Positions 1 to 7,209 of a stretch of 7,234 bases of DNA are shown piece after piece. The notes under the pieces are model-generated. The model did no database searches. It saw nothing but the letters and a program-made list of their open reading frames with translations, and was not told the DNA's origin. Numbering within the stretch: the stretch's first letter is position 1; the number at the start of each line of letters is the position of its first letter. The stretch covers positions 1-7,234 of the forward strand of contig JAFUDD010000047.1 of the NCBI GenBank assembly GCA_017459315.1. The letters run 5' to 3'. This DNA comes from Clostridia bacterium (GTDB lineage Bacteria; Bacillota_A; Clostridia; Christensenellales; CAG-138). A program made the translations under genes and the position numbers.

Positions 1-209
1 CGCTGAAAAAGGAGCGCGACTATGAACGCGCCATGGGCAAGGAGATGGAGGTGCGCCTCTATGCCCCGGTCGAGAAGAAAAAGGAATGGGTCGGCACTCT
101 GACCGCGTTCGACGCCGATACCTTCACGATCACGACCGACAAGGGCAAAACGCTCACCGTTGCCAAAAAGGACTGCGCTCTGATTCGTCCCTACATTCGA
201 TTTGAATAA
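1..209 (+). CDS. rimP: Ribosome maturation factor RimP, C-terminal part
   Basis: The window opens inside this gene. Frame 3 is open from base 3 and ends at TAA 207-209, giving 68 visible residues. They begin LKKERDYERAMGKEMEVRLY and end IRPYIRFE. The first stretch matches the RimP region in which a 'PLKK..D(F/Y)ER..G' motif leads into the small SH3-like C-terminal beta domain, and the gene sits directly before nusA as it does across bacteria. RimP binds free 30S subunits in the cytoplasm and assists late 16S rRNA folding and small-subunit protein assembly. The N-terminal alpha/beta domain lies outside the window, so full length and start cannot be judged. A 33-base spacer without an evident hairpin separates it from nusA, so co-transcription is likely. 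Identification rests on motif memory plus position. Confidence 0.93.
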   Translation, partial: LKKERDYERAMGKEMEVRLYAPVEKKKEWVGTLTAFDADTFTITTDKGKTLTVAKKDCALIRPYIRFE

Positions 210-242
210 GATACCCGACCGACAAAGGAGAAACACCAAGCC

Positions 243-1316
<1,074 letters not shown>

Positions 1317-1319
1317 TCC

Positions 1320-1592
1320 GTGAAGAAGATACCGATGCGCATGTGCGTCGCGTGCCGCATGATGCAGCCGAAGAATACGCTGCTGCGGGTGGTGCGGACG
1401 GAGGACGGCTCCGCCGTGATCGACCGGACCGGCAAGCGCAACGGTCGCGGCGCGTATTTGTGCGCCAAAAAGGAATGTCTGGAAAGAGCATTCAAAACGC
1501 GCGCGCTTGAACGCGCGTTGGAGACCGGGCTTTCCGAGCAGGTCAAGTCCGAGCTGATGGGGGAGATAACCCGTGCAGAACCGGCTGTATAA
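1320..1592 (+). CDS. rnpM: RnpM/YlxR family RNase P modulator (DUF448)
   Basis: This 90-residue basic protein belongs to the YlxR (DUF448) family, found between nusA and infB in many bacteria. The Bacillus member binds RNase P RNA and modulates its activity, hence the name RnpM. Visible hallmarks are the N-terminal RMCVACRMMQPKNTLLRVVR block (7-26), the GRGAYLC signature (42-48) and a helical, Arg/Lys-rich C-terminal half (50-75). Cysteines at 9, 12, 48 and 53 form a CxxC plus CxxxxC arrangement that could bind a metal, although that is inference. The start is GTG at 1320 with GGAGG at 1307-1311 inside the last nusA codons, an 8-base spacing, so translation is probably coupled to nusA. Its 3' end overlaps ylxQ by 20 bases. 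Confidence 0.95.
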   Translation: MKKIPMRMCVACRMMQPKNTLLRVVRTEDGSAVIDRTGKRNGRGAYLCAKKECLERAFKTRALERALETGLSEQVKSELMGEITRAEPAV

Positions 1593-1887
1593 CGCCATCG
1601 GCCTTTGCATGAAGGCAGGCAAGGCACAGAGCGGCGCTTTTGCCGCCGAAAAGGCCATCAAGGGCGGAAAAGCAAAGCTCGTGCTGCTCGAAACCGCGGC
1701 GTCCGACGCGACCAAAGCGCAGTATGCCGCATGGTGCGAAGCAAACGGCGTACCGCTGCTTTTGACCGATACCGTCGGTGAAGCCATCGGCAAGCCGGGA
1801 CGGATCGTGATGGCGGTTACGGACAATGCGTTCAAAACCATGATCGAAAAGGCGTTCGAGCAGGAACGGCAGACAAACGAAGCATAA
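1573..1887 (+). CDS. ylxQ: YlxQ, L7Ae/L30e-family RNA-binding protein
   Basis: This 104-residue protein has the L7Ae/L30e/S12e fold pattern of the small YlxQ group. Members of the wider family bind kink-turn RNAs, but the target of YlxQ in the cell is not established. Diagnostic positions are GLCMKAGKAQSG near 10-21 (family form GLA.RAGK...G), the strand KAKLVLLETAASDAT around 33-47 and the distal AIGKPGRIVMAVTD segment at 71-84. Start is GTG at 1573 with GGGGGAG at 1559-1565, a 7-base spacing. That ribosome binding site lies within rnpM, and the two genes overlap by 20 bases, which indicates translational coupling. The last residues (EQERQTNEA) are a variable charged tail. The gene is followed by the only sizeable gap within this operon, which contains a hairpin. 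Confidence 0.93.
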   Translation: MQNRLYNAIGLCMKAGKAQSGAFAAEKAIKGGKAKLVLLETAASDATKAQYAAWCEANGVPLLLTDTVGEAIGKPGRIVMAVTDNAFKTMIEKAFEQERQTNEA

Positions 1888-1889
1888 CG

Positions 1890-1916
1890 GAAAAAGAATC
1901 CGCGGGATCCTTTTTC
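1890..1916 (+). promoter_or_regulatory. Imperfect hairpin between ylxQ and infB; possible weak terminator or processing site
   Basis: Left arm 1890-1901 (GAAAAAGAATCC) can pair with right arm 1905-1916 (GGATCCTTTTTC) around a three-base GCG loop. That gives 11 of 12 pairs, with one A-C mismatch between 1897 and 1909. The right arm ends in five T residues, and another TTTT occurs at 1921-1924. An A-tract, short stem and U-tract resemble an inefficient intrinsic terminator. Because infB must be transcribed, read-through, attenuation or RNA processing would be more likely than a hard stop. No strong promoter boxes were found between the hairpin and infB. The pairing is directly visible; the role is inferred. 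Confidence 0.5.
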
Positions 1917-1956
1917 GAGATTTTACGGTATAGACAGTAACAGCGGGGGTGAATGT

Positions 1957-4497
1957 ATGGCAATCAATTATCTGGATACGGCAAAGGGATTAAAGGAAGA
2001 GCTGCAGGCAATGCTTTCGACGGTGGAGAACACCAAGTCAGAGCTTGCAAAGCTGCTCGATTCCGCGCGCCGTTCCGAAGGAAAGCTGATCGATCGCGAG
2101 GAAGCCGAAAAGGCGGCCCGGCTCGAACGAGAGCGTAAAGAACGTCTGGCAACCATCTTGGCGAGCGAGACGGACTTGGCCGTACATGTCGGCGGCGTGG
2201 AGGAGGAACCCACGCCCGAACCGGAGCCGACCCCCGAACCGGCGCTCGCACCCGAACCGGAACCGGCAGCAGTACCGGCGCCCGAACCGGCACAGCCGGA
2301 GCAGCCTGTGATCGAAAAGCCGGAGCCGCGTCCCGTCGAATCGCGTCCAAACCGCGATGTGCGTCCGCAAAGCGACCGCCCGAATCGGAACGACCGTCCG
2401 CAGGGCGACCGGCAGCGCACCGACAATCGCCCGCCGCGTACCGACGCAAGACCGCAGCAGGGCAACCGTCCGCAGCAGCAGAGCAATCGCCCGCAGGCAG
2501 CCGCGCCCGCAGGACAGCGCGCCGTCGTGATCAATACGCCGCAGAGCGCCGAGCGCACACGCGTGGACAAGAAAAAGACGTACGACAATCAAGATAAGAA
2601 GGCAAAGAACAAGAAGACAATGCAGAAAGAAGCCGGTCCCTCCGCACGCGGATGGGAAGATGATACCCAAATGGGCAATCGCCGCAAGGTGAAGCGCGGT
2701 TCGCAGGAAGCCCCTGCCGCCAAACCCGCGCCCGTCGTGATCGAGCACGCCGTCATTACGAGCGAAACGATTACGGTAAAGGAACTTTCGGAAAAGCTCG
2801 GCAAGCCCGCCAATGAAATTTTGAAGAAGCTGCTGATGCTCGGCATTATTGCCAACATCAACCAGGAAATAGACTTCGATACCTGCGAACTGATCGCGGG
2901 CGAATTCGGCATCACGCTCGAGCAGCAGATCGCCAAGACCTTTGAAGAGGTCCTGACCGAGGCCGCCGAGGATAACGACCCCGAAGACAAGCTCAAGCCG
3001 CGTCCCCCGGTCGTCACGATCATGGGTCACGTCGATCATGGCAAAACGTCCCTGCTCGACGCGATCCGCAACTCGCACGTTACGGCGGGCGAAGCCGGCG
3101 GTATCACGCAGCATATCGGCGCATATACCGTCACGCTGAACGGCCGTCAGATCACGTTCATCGACACGCCGGGTCACGAAGCGTTTACGTCGATGCGTGC
3201 GCGCGGCGCGCAGGTTACGGATATTGTTATCCTTGTCGTTGCTGCCGACGACGGCATCATGCCGCAGACCATCGAGGCCATCAACCATGCGAAGGCCGCG
3301 AACGTCCCGATCGTCGTGGCGATCAACAAGATCGACCGCGATACCGCCGATCCCGACCGCGTCAAGCAGCAGCTGACCGAGTACGGCCTCGTTTCCGAGG
3401 AGTGGGGCGGCGATACGATTTGCGTTCCGGTTTCCGCCAAGAAGCAGATCAATCTGGATCAGCTTTTGGAAATGGTTCTTTTGCAGGCCGACGTTCTCGA
3501 ACTCAAGGCCAATCCGGACCGTCTTGCCAAGGGCACGATCATCGAGGCCGAGCTCGATAAAGCTCGCGGCCCGGTGGCGACCGTGCTTGTCCAAAACGGC
3601 ACGCTGCGCAAGGGCGACACCATCGTTGCCGGTACGGCATACGGCCGTGTCCGCGCGATGATGGACGATAAGGGCCGCTCGGTCAACGCCGCAGGCCCGT
3701 CTATCCCGGTCGAGGTGCTCGGCTTCAACGAGGTTCCGGCAGCGGGCGACGTGCTGTTTGCCGCCGACGACGACAAGCTGAACCGTCAGGTCGCAGAGGA
3801 ACGCCGCGACCGCTTGAAGGCCGCGCAGATCAAGCAGCAGCAGAAGGTCTCTCTGGACGACCTGTTCAGCCAGATGGCCGAGGGCGAGCTGAAGAACCTG
3901 AACCTCATCATCAAGGGCGATGTGACCGGTTCGGTCGAAGGGGTCAAGCAGGCGCTCGAAAAGCTGTCCAACGACGAAGTCCGCGTGCGCTGCATCCACA
4001 GCGGCGTCGGTGCGATCACCGGCAGCGATATCATGTTCGCTTCCGCGTCGAACGCCATCGTCATCGGCTTCAACGTGCGTCCGGACTCCACGGCGCGCGC
4101 CGCAGCGGAGAAGGAGCATGTCGATGTGCGCACCTATCGCGTCATCTACAATGCCATCGAGGATGTCGAGAACGCCATGAAGGGCATGTTCAAGCCGGTG
4201 TTCCAGGAGGTCGATCTCGGCCGCTGCACCGTGCGCGAAACGTTCCGCATTTCTGGCGTCGGCACGATCGCGGGCGCTTACGTCAACGAGGGCAAGGTCG
4301 TTCGCAACGCACAGATTCGTGTCGTTCGTGGCGGCATCGTTCTGCATGACGGCAAGATCGCGTCCCTGAAACGCTTTAAGGACGACGCAAGAGAAGTCCT
4401 TGCGGGCTTTGAGTGCGGTATCTCCATCGAGAACTTCAACGATATTCTTGTCGATGACGTGATCGAATGTTACACCATGGAGGAAGTACAGCGGTAA
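1957..4497 (+). CDS. infB: Translation initiation factor IF-2
   Basis: IF2 is the GTPase that brings fMet-tRNA to the 30S subunit and promotes 50S joining. The 846-residue product has a charged N-terminal region, a Pro/Glu-rich segment (about 82-126), an Arg/Pro/Gln/Asn-rich basic segment (about 124-188) and a Lys-rich stretch near 204-215. A conserved IF2N domain follows at about 271-320. The G domain is complete: G1 GHVDHGKT (357-364), G2 [10 protein letters not shown] (381-390), G3 DTPGH (403-407), G4 NKID (457-460) and G5 SAK (493-495). Domain II (about 522-610), domain III (about 630-735) and the C-terminal fMet-tRNA-binding domain follow, with SLKRFKDD near 803 and FECG at 818-821. The usual GTIAGC motif reads GTIAGA, with Ala at 774. 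ATG at 1957 has GGGGGTGA at 1945-1952, a 4-base spacing. The protein is longer than the Bacillus form because of the low-complexity linker. A shorter isoform from an internal start is known in some species, but I saw no convincing internal site. Confidence 0.98.
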   Translation: MAINYLDTAKGLKEELQAMLSTVENTKSELAKLLDSARRSEGKLIDREEAEKAARLERERKERLATILASETDLAVHVGGVEEEPTPEPEPTPEPALAPEPEPAAVPAPEPAQPEQPVIEKPEPRPVESRPNRDVRPQSDRPNRNDRPQGDRQRTDNRPPRTDARPQQGNRPQQQSNRPQAAAPAGQRAVVINTPQSAERTRVDKKKTYDNQDKKAKNKKTMQKEAGPSARGWEDDTQMGNRRKVKRGSQEAPAAKPAPVVIEHAVITSETITVKELSEKLGKPANEILKKLLMLGIIANINQEIDFDTCELIAGEFGITLEQQIAKTFEEVLTEAAEDNDPEDKLKPRPPVVTIMGHVDHGKTSLLDAIRNSHVTAGEAGGITQHIGAYTVTLNGRQITFIDTPGHEAFTSMRARGAQVTDIVILVVAADDGIMPQTIEAINHAKAANVPIVVAINKIDRDTADPDRVKQQLTEYGLVSEEWGGDTICVPVSAKKQINLDQLLEMVLLQADVLELKANPDRLAKGTIIEAELDKARGPVATVLVQNGTLRKGDTIVAGTAYGRVRAMMDDKGRSVNAAGPSIPVEVLGFNEVPAAGDVLFAADDDKLNRQVAEERRDRLKAAQIKQQQKVSLDDLFSQMAEGELKNLNLIIKGDVTGSVEGVKQALEKLSNDEVRVRCIHSGVGAITGSDIMFASASNAIVIGFNVRPDSTARAAAEKEHVDVRTYRVIYNAIEDVENAMKGMFKPVFQEVDLGRCTVRETFRISGVGTIAGAYVNEGKVVRNAQIRVVRGGIVLHDGKIASLKRFKDDAREVLAGFECGISIENFNDILVDDVIECYTMEEVQR
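2215..2290 (+). repeat. Four in-frame copies of CCCGAACCGG in the infB linker
   Basis: The 10-mer CCCGAACCGG occurs exactly at 2215-2224, 2233-2242, 2251-2260 and 2281-2290. Start-to-start steps are 18, 18 and 30 bases, all multiples of three, so each copy encodes the same Pro-Glu-Pro core in the IF2 linker. This probably reflects expansion of a codon-level repeat in an unstructured spacer and may vary in copy number between strains. Confidence 0.85.
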
Positions 4498-4881
4498 ATG
4501 GCAAAGATCAGAATGGAACGGCTCGCCGAGGAGTTAAAAAAGACGGTGAGCGCGGTTATCTTCGACATGAAGGATCCGCGCATCCCGACCGTCACTTCCA
4601 TCACGGCGATGGAGGTCACGCAGGACCTCAAATATGCGAAAGCACACGTATCGGTTTACGGCGAGACGGAGGAGGCGGCCAAGGAGGCCGTCGCCGCGCT
4701 GAACCATGCGGCAGGCTTCATTCAGCATGAAGTCGGCAGCCGCATGACGATCCGCCGCGTCCCGCAGATCAAGTTTGTCGGTGACGATTCGATCGCCTAC
4801 TCCGTGCATATCGCGGAGGTGCTTCGCTCCCTGCATAAGGAAGAACCGAAAGCAGCAGACGACGAGGAGACCGAAGAATGA
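4498..4881 (+). CDS. rbfA: 30S ribosome-binding factor RbfA
   Basis: RbfA binds immature 30S subunits near the 5' helix of 16S rRNA and supports late small-subunit maturation, functioning with RimP and other assembly factors. The 127-residue product has the expected size and the type II KH-like pattern. It shows an N-terminal basic helix (RMERLAEELKK), DPRI at 26-29, the strand VTQDLKYAKAHVSVYG (40-55), LNHAAGFIQHEVGSRM (68-83) containing the Ala-x-Gly kink that replaces the usual KH GxxG, and RRVPQIKFVGDDSI (86-99). The final 15 residues or so are acidic and variable. The ATG at 4498 follows the infB TAA with no spacer. GGAGGAAG at 4479-4486 inside the infB end gives an 11-base spacing, so coupling to infB translation is likely. 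Its TGA overlaps the nrnA start as ATGA. Confidence 0.97.
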   Translation: MAKIRMERLAEELKKTVSAVIFDMKDPRIPTVTSITAMEVTQDLKYAKAHVSVYGETEEAAKEAVAALNHAAGFIQHEVGSRMTIRRVPQIKFVGDDSIAYSVHIAEVLRSLHKEEPKAADDEETEE

Positions 4882-5855
4882 ACCTGTTTGCAGCGAAAGA
4901 TTTTATCCAATCGCATAACGATTTCTTATTGGCAGCCCATCGCTCACCCGACGGTGATACGTTGGGCTCTTGCCTTGCTTTACGGCTTGCATTGCTGGCA
5001 CTCGGCAAGACCGTCACGGTCGCGTGCGTCGATCCGGTGCCGCCGTATCTGGCGTTTCTGCCCGGCGCGGATACCGTTACCGCGCACCCGGATCACATTC
5101 CGGAGGCCGCCATCTACATTGACTGCGCCGATCACGGCCGGATTGTGGAACTGGAAACCGTGACGGAAGCCGCCCCGTACCGCTTCTGCATCGACCATCA
5201 TGGCACGAATCCGAAGCGTACCAAGGACGGCGACTGGGTGGAGGAGGTCGGCGCGACAGCCGAAATGATCGAACGGTTGATCGTTGAGCTGCTTGTGCCG
5301 CTCACCAAGGATATGGCGACCTGCTTGTTCACCGGCATCGCCACCGACACCGGCAATTTCGCGTATTCCAATACGACGCCGGACACGTTCCGGATCGCTG
5401 CCGAGCTTGTTGAAGCTGGGATCGAGCTGCCGGAGCTGAACCGTCGCCTGTTCCGCACGATGCCCGTGCGAAAGGGACGTTTGATCGCGCATACCTTGCA
5501 GACGATGGAGCTGTATGAAAACGAATCCGTTGCCGTCGCGTGCGTCACAAAAGCCGACCTCGACCGCTGCGGCGCGGACGAAGCGGATTGTGAAGGCTTG
5601 ATCGACTATCTGCGCGACCTTGCACCGGTCGAGATCGCGTGTACGCTCCGCGAATCGGCGGACGGGTTCATCCGCGGCAGCCTCCGCGCCAAGCAAGGCG
5701 CGGATGTGTCGGTCGTGGCGCAGCAGTTCCGAGGCGGCGGCCATGTCCGTGCGGCGGGCTGCACGTTGGACGGGCCGATGGAAAGCGCCAAGGCGCAGAT
5801 CGTTCCGGCCTTGATCGAAGCGGTGAAGCAATGGAAGGCATCGTTACCGTCTTAA
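4878..5855 (+). CDS. nrnA: DHH/DHHA1 phosphoesterase NrnA (oligoribonuclease and pAp phosphatase)
   Basis: NrnA degrades two- to five-nucleotide RNAs left by other nucleases and, in Bacillus, dephosphorylates 3'-phosphoadenosine 5'-phosphate. The 325-residue protein has metal-binding signatures in DHH-family order: HRSPDGDTLGS at 21-31 (His21, Asp25, Asp27), IDCAD at 81-85, the DHH triplet at 106-108, GATAEMI at 125-131, and GIATDTGNF at 153-161 (Asp157). A DHHA1 domain follows, with its GGGHVRAAG substrate-binding loop at 286-294. All core catalytic residues appear intact. The length fits the family and no signal peptide is evident, so it should be cytoplasmic. ATG 4878 overlaps the rbfA stop as ATGA, with GAGGAG at 4864-4869. 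Its position between rbfA and truB matches many Clostridia and places RNA decay with ribosome maturation. A related c-di-AMP phosphodiesterase role is less likely because there are no membrane or PAS/GGDEF-like segments. Confidence 0.95.
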   Translation: MNLFAAKDFIQSHNDFLLAAHRSPDGDTLGSCLALRLALLALGKTVTVACVDPVPPYLAFLPGADTVTAHPDHIPEAAIYIDCADHGRIVELETVTEAAPYRFCIDHHGTNPKRTKDGDWVEEVGATAEMIERLIVELLVPLTKDMATCLFTGIATDTGNFAYSNTTPDTFRIAAELVEAGIELPELNRRLFRTMPVRKGRLIAHTLQTMELYENESVAVACVTKADLDRCGADEADCEGLIDYLRDLAPVEIACTLRESADGFIRGSLRAKQGADVSVVAQQFRGGGHVRAAGCTLDGPMESAKAQIVPALIEAVKQWKASLPS

Positions 5856-6709
5856 AACCGCCGGCCATGTCGTCAAGCGACGCCGTAGTGGACGTGCGCA
5901 AAATCTATGAAACCAAACGCGTCGGCCATCTTGGGACGCTTGATCCCGAGGCGGCGGGCGCTTTGCCTGTCTGCGTCGGCAGAGCCGTGCGGCTGTTTGA
6001 TTACCTTGTCGATAAACGCAAGGAATACCTTGCCGAGATCGCGTTCGGCATCGCCACCGACTCACAGGACGCGCAGGGCGAGGTGATCGCCCGCAGCGAC
6101 GCTATCGTAACGCGGGACATGATCGAAGCCGTGCTTCCGCGCTTTTTGGGTGACGGCGAACAGGTCGCGCCGATGTATTCGGCTTTGAAGTACAACGGCA
6201 AAAAGCTCTATGATCTCGCTCGTGCGGGCATCGAGATCCCCGAAAAGCGCCGCGCCGTTACGATTGATACGTTATCGCTCGGCGAGCAGACGGGGGAGAA
6301 CCGGTTTTTGCTCCGCATCGGCTGCTCGCGCGGGACGTATATCCGCACGCTTTGCGCCGATATCGGCGAGGCCATCGGCGTTCCGGCGCACATGGCGTTT
6401 CTGCTCCGCACCGCGTCCGGGGATTTCACGCTCGCTGAAGCCTATACGATTGCCGAGCTGCAAGCGAAAAAGGCTGACGGCACGCTTCTTGAAACGCTGA
6501 CCTCCTGCGAGGACGCGCTGCGGTTCATGCCCACACTCACGCTCAAAAACGATCGAAAGACCCCGACGCTGAACGGCCTTTCCACGACCGTGCATCATGC
6601 TGCGCCGGGACGCGTCCGGCTGTATGCGGACGGCGCATTCCTCGGCATCGGCACGGTGGAGGATGAATTGGTTAAGCTGACCGTGAATCTGTTTGCAGGG
6701 GAACGGTAG
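5831..6709 (+). CDS. truB: tRNA pseudouridine(55) synthase TruB
   Basis: TruB converts U55 in the T loop of most tRNAs to pseudouridine and also acts as a tRNA chaperone. The 292-residue product begins MEGIVTVLKPPAMSSSDAVV, the usual TruB opening. The catalytic motif is GHLGTLDPEAAGALPV with nucleophile Asp38, followed by KEYLAEIAFGIATDSQD (64-80), APMYSALKYNGKKLYDLAR (113-131) and GCSRGTYIRTLCADIGEA (164-181). Residues from about 230 form a C-terminal PUA-like RNA-binding region. The frame is open back to 5639, but the upstream part is a shadow of nrnA without family similarity, so ATG 5831 is chosen. It overlaps nrnA by 25 bases and has only a modest GGTGA at 5822-5826, suggesting re-initiation by ribosomes finishing nrnA. 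ribF, the common next gene, is absent. Confidence 0.96.
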   Translation: MEGIVTVLKPPAMSSSDAVVDVRKIYETKRVGHLGTLDPEAAGALPVCVGRAVRLFDYLVDKRKEYLAEIAFGIATDSQDAQGEVIARSDAIVTRDMIEAVLPRFLGDGEQVAPMYSALKYNGKKLYDLARAGIEIPEKRRAVTIDTLSLGEQTGENRFLLRIGCSRGTYIRTLCADIGEAIGVPAHMAFLLRTASGDFTLAEAYTIAELQAKKADGTLLETLTSCEDALRFMPTLTLKNDRKTPTLNGLSTTVHHAAPGRVRLYADGAFLGIGTVEDELVKLTVNLFAGER

Positions 6710-6714
6710 GAAAA

Positions 6715-6742
6715 TGTTCTGCTTCCATGAGAAAGCGGAATA
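6715..6742 (+). other. Small wobble-containing hairpin just after truB
   Basis: TTCTGCTT (6717-6724) can pair with AAGCGGAA (6733-6740) across an eight-base loop using one G-U wobble. Flanking bases could add two more pairs (6715-6716 with 6741-6742). No T-tract follows, so it is not a standard + strand terminator. It could be a 3' mRNA-stabilising structure or a chance pairing. Confidence 0.25.
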
Positions 6743-6755
6743 GATGAACCGAGAA

Positions 6756-6792
6756 AAAAGAGAGGGAATTTACAATTCGTTTCCCATCTTTT
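6756..6792 (+). terminator. Possible intrinsic terminator ending the rimP-truB operon
   Basis: GGGAA (6764-6768) can pair with TTCCC (6781-6785) across a 12-base loop. After a small internal loop, AAAAGA (6756-6761) can pair with TCTTTT (6787-6792). The result is an A-tract, short GC stem and T-tract ending just before the -35 box of the next promoter. Its location after the last operon gene is right, but the stem is short and the purine/pyrimidine bias makes chance pairing possible. A competing hairpin GAATT/AATTC (6766-6778) uses some of the same bases. Confidence 0.35.
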
Positions 6793-6794
6793 CC

Positions 6795-6822
6795 TTGACA
6801 TTTCCCATAATTCCTGTATAAT
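6795..6822 (+). promoter_or_regulatory. Consensus vegetative (SigA/sigma-70 type) promoter for ylxM-ffh
   Basis: TTGACA at 6795-6800 and TATAAT at 6817-6822 match both consensus hexamers exactly, with a 16-base spacer, one short of the optimum. A TG at 6815-6816 abuts the -10 box but lacks the extra base of a true extended -10. Transcription would start near 6828-6830, leaving a leader of about 35 bases before ylxM. The site lies in the only AT-rich stretch of the window. Confidence 0.9.
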
Positions 6823-6830
6823 GGAACAAG

Positions 6831-6852
6831 TGTAAAGGAAAAATACTTTACA
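6831..6852 (+). promoter_or_regulatory. Perfect 7-bp dyad in the ylxM leader
   Basis: TGTAAAG (6831-6837) and CTTTACA (6846-6852) are exact inverted repeats around an eight-base A-rich centre, beginning at about the predicted transcript start. As DNA this 22-base palindrome could be an operator for a dimeric repressor. As RNA it could form a weak 5' hairpin directly before the AGGTGA ribosome binding site (6852-6857). The sequence alone does not distinguish these options. Confidence 0.5.
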
Positions 6853-6863
6853 GGTGAGGGACG

Positions 6864-7208
6864 ATGGAACGCATTTTTGAACTCGGCAATCTGCTCGACG
6901 CTTACGGCGCTTTGCTGACCGAACGGCAGCGCAGCGTAGTCGATCAGTACGCCTGCGAGAATTGTTCTCTCGCGGAGATTGCCGAGCGCGAGGGCGTGAC
7001 GCGGCAGGCCGTGCGGGATATTCTGTCCCGTGCCGAGAGCGCATTGCACGGGTATGAGTCCGCCCTGCACCTTGTGGAAAAGCAGGCGCAGCAGCGAGCG
7101 GTGCTCGCTTCGATGCAGCGTCGGTTCCACGATGTGGAGCTGCCGGTGGCCGATCGGGACGCATTGGACGGTTATATTGACACGCTGAACGAGATTTGGG
7201 AGGATTGA
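6864..7208 (+). CDS. ylxM: YlxM family helix-turn-helix protein (UPF0122), SRP-associated
   Basis: YlxM proteins resemble sigma factor region 4 and are encoded directly before ffh in Firmicutes. Streptococcal work implicates the protein in signal recognition particle function, although its molecular role remains poorly defined. The 114-residue sequence contains the family opening with LLTERQRSVVDQYACENCSL (17-36) and a clear helix-turn-helix, SLAEIAEREGVTRQAVRDIL (35-54), then LHGYESALHL (61-70). The C-terminal third is helical and charged. ATG 6864 follows AGGTGA at 6852-6857 with a 6-base spacing. The stop at 7206-7208 is one base before the ffh ATG, so the two genes are very likely co-transcribed and coupled. 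By homology to region 4 it could bind DNA, but regulation of its own promoter is only conjecture. Confidence 0.93.
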   Translation: MERIFELGNLLDAYGALLTERQRSVVDQYACENCSLAEIAEREGVTRQAVRDILSRAESALHGYESALHLVEKQAQQRAVLASMQRRFHDVELPVADRDALDGYIDTLNEIWED

Positions 7209-7209
7209 C

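Noticed and set aside
1929..1934. TATAGA as a -10 box for a separate infB promoter
   Set aside because: It lacks the conserved final T and there is no TTGACA-like hexamer 16-18 bases upstream, so it is too weak to call.
2590..2652. Internal ATG codons in infB as starts for a short IF2 isoform
   Set aside because: The Met codons near residues 212 and 229 have only weak purine stretches before them. Isoforms are known in other species but not supported here.
2038..4347. A 769-codon open frame on the minus strand across infB
   Set aside because: It is antisense to IF2 with complete G motifs on the + strand. Its translation is compositionally odd (Arg/Asp/Val/Leu-rich with no recognisable domain), as expected from a codon-bias shadow in GC-rich DNA.
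5639..5830. A possible 64-residue N-terminal extension of TruB
   Set aside because: The extension is an out-of-frame reading of the nrnA DHHA1 region, Arg/Gly/Pro-rich, while the family-typical TruB start occurs at ATG 5831.
6953..7040. The HTH in YlxM read as a new transcription factor or sigma factor
   Set aside because: The whole protein fits the known YlxM family and sits directly before ffh, so a novel regulator need not be proposed.
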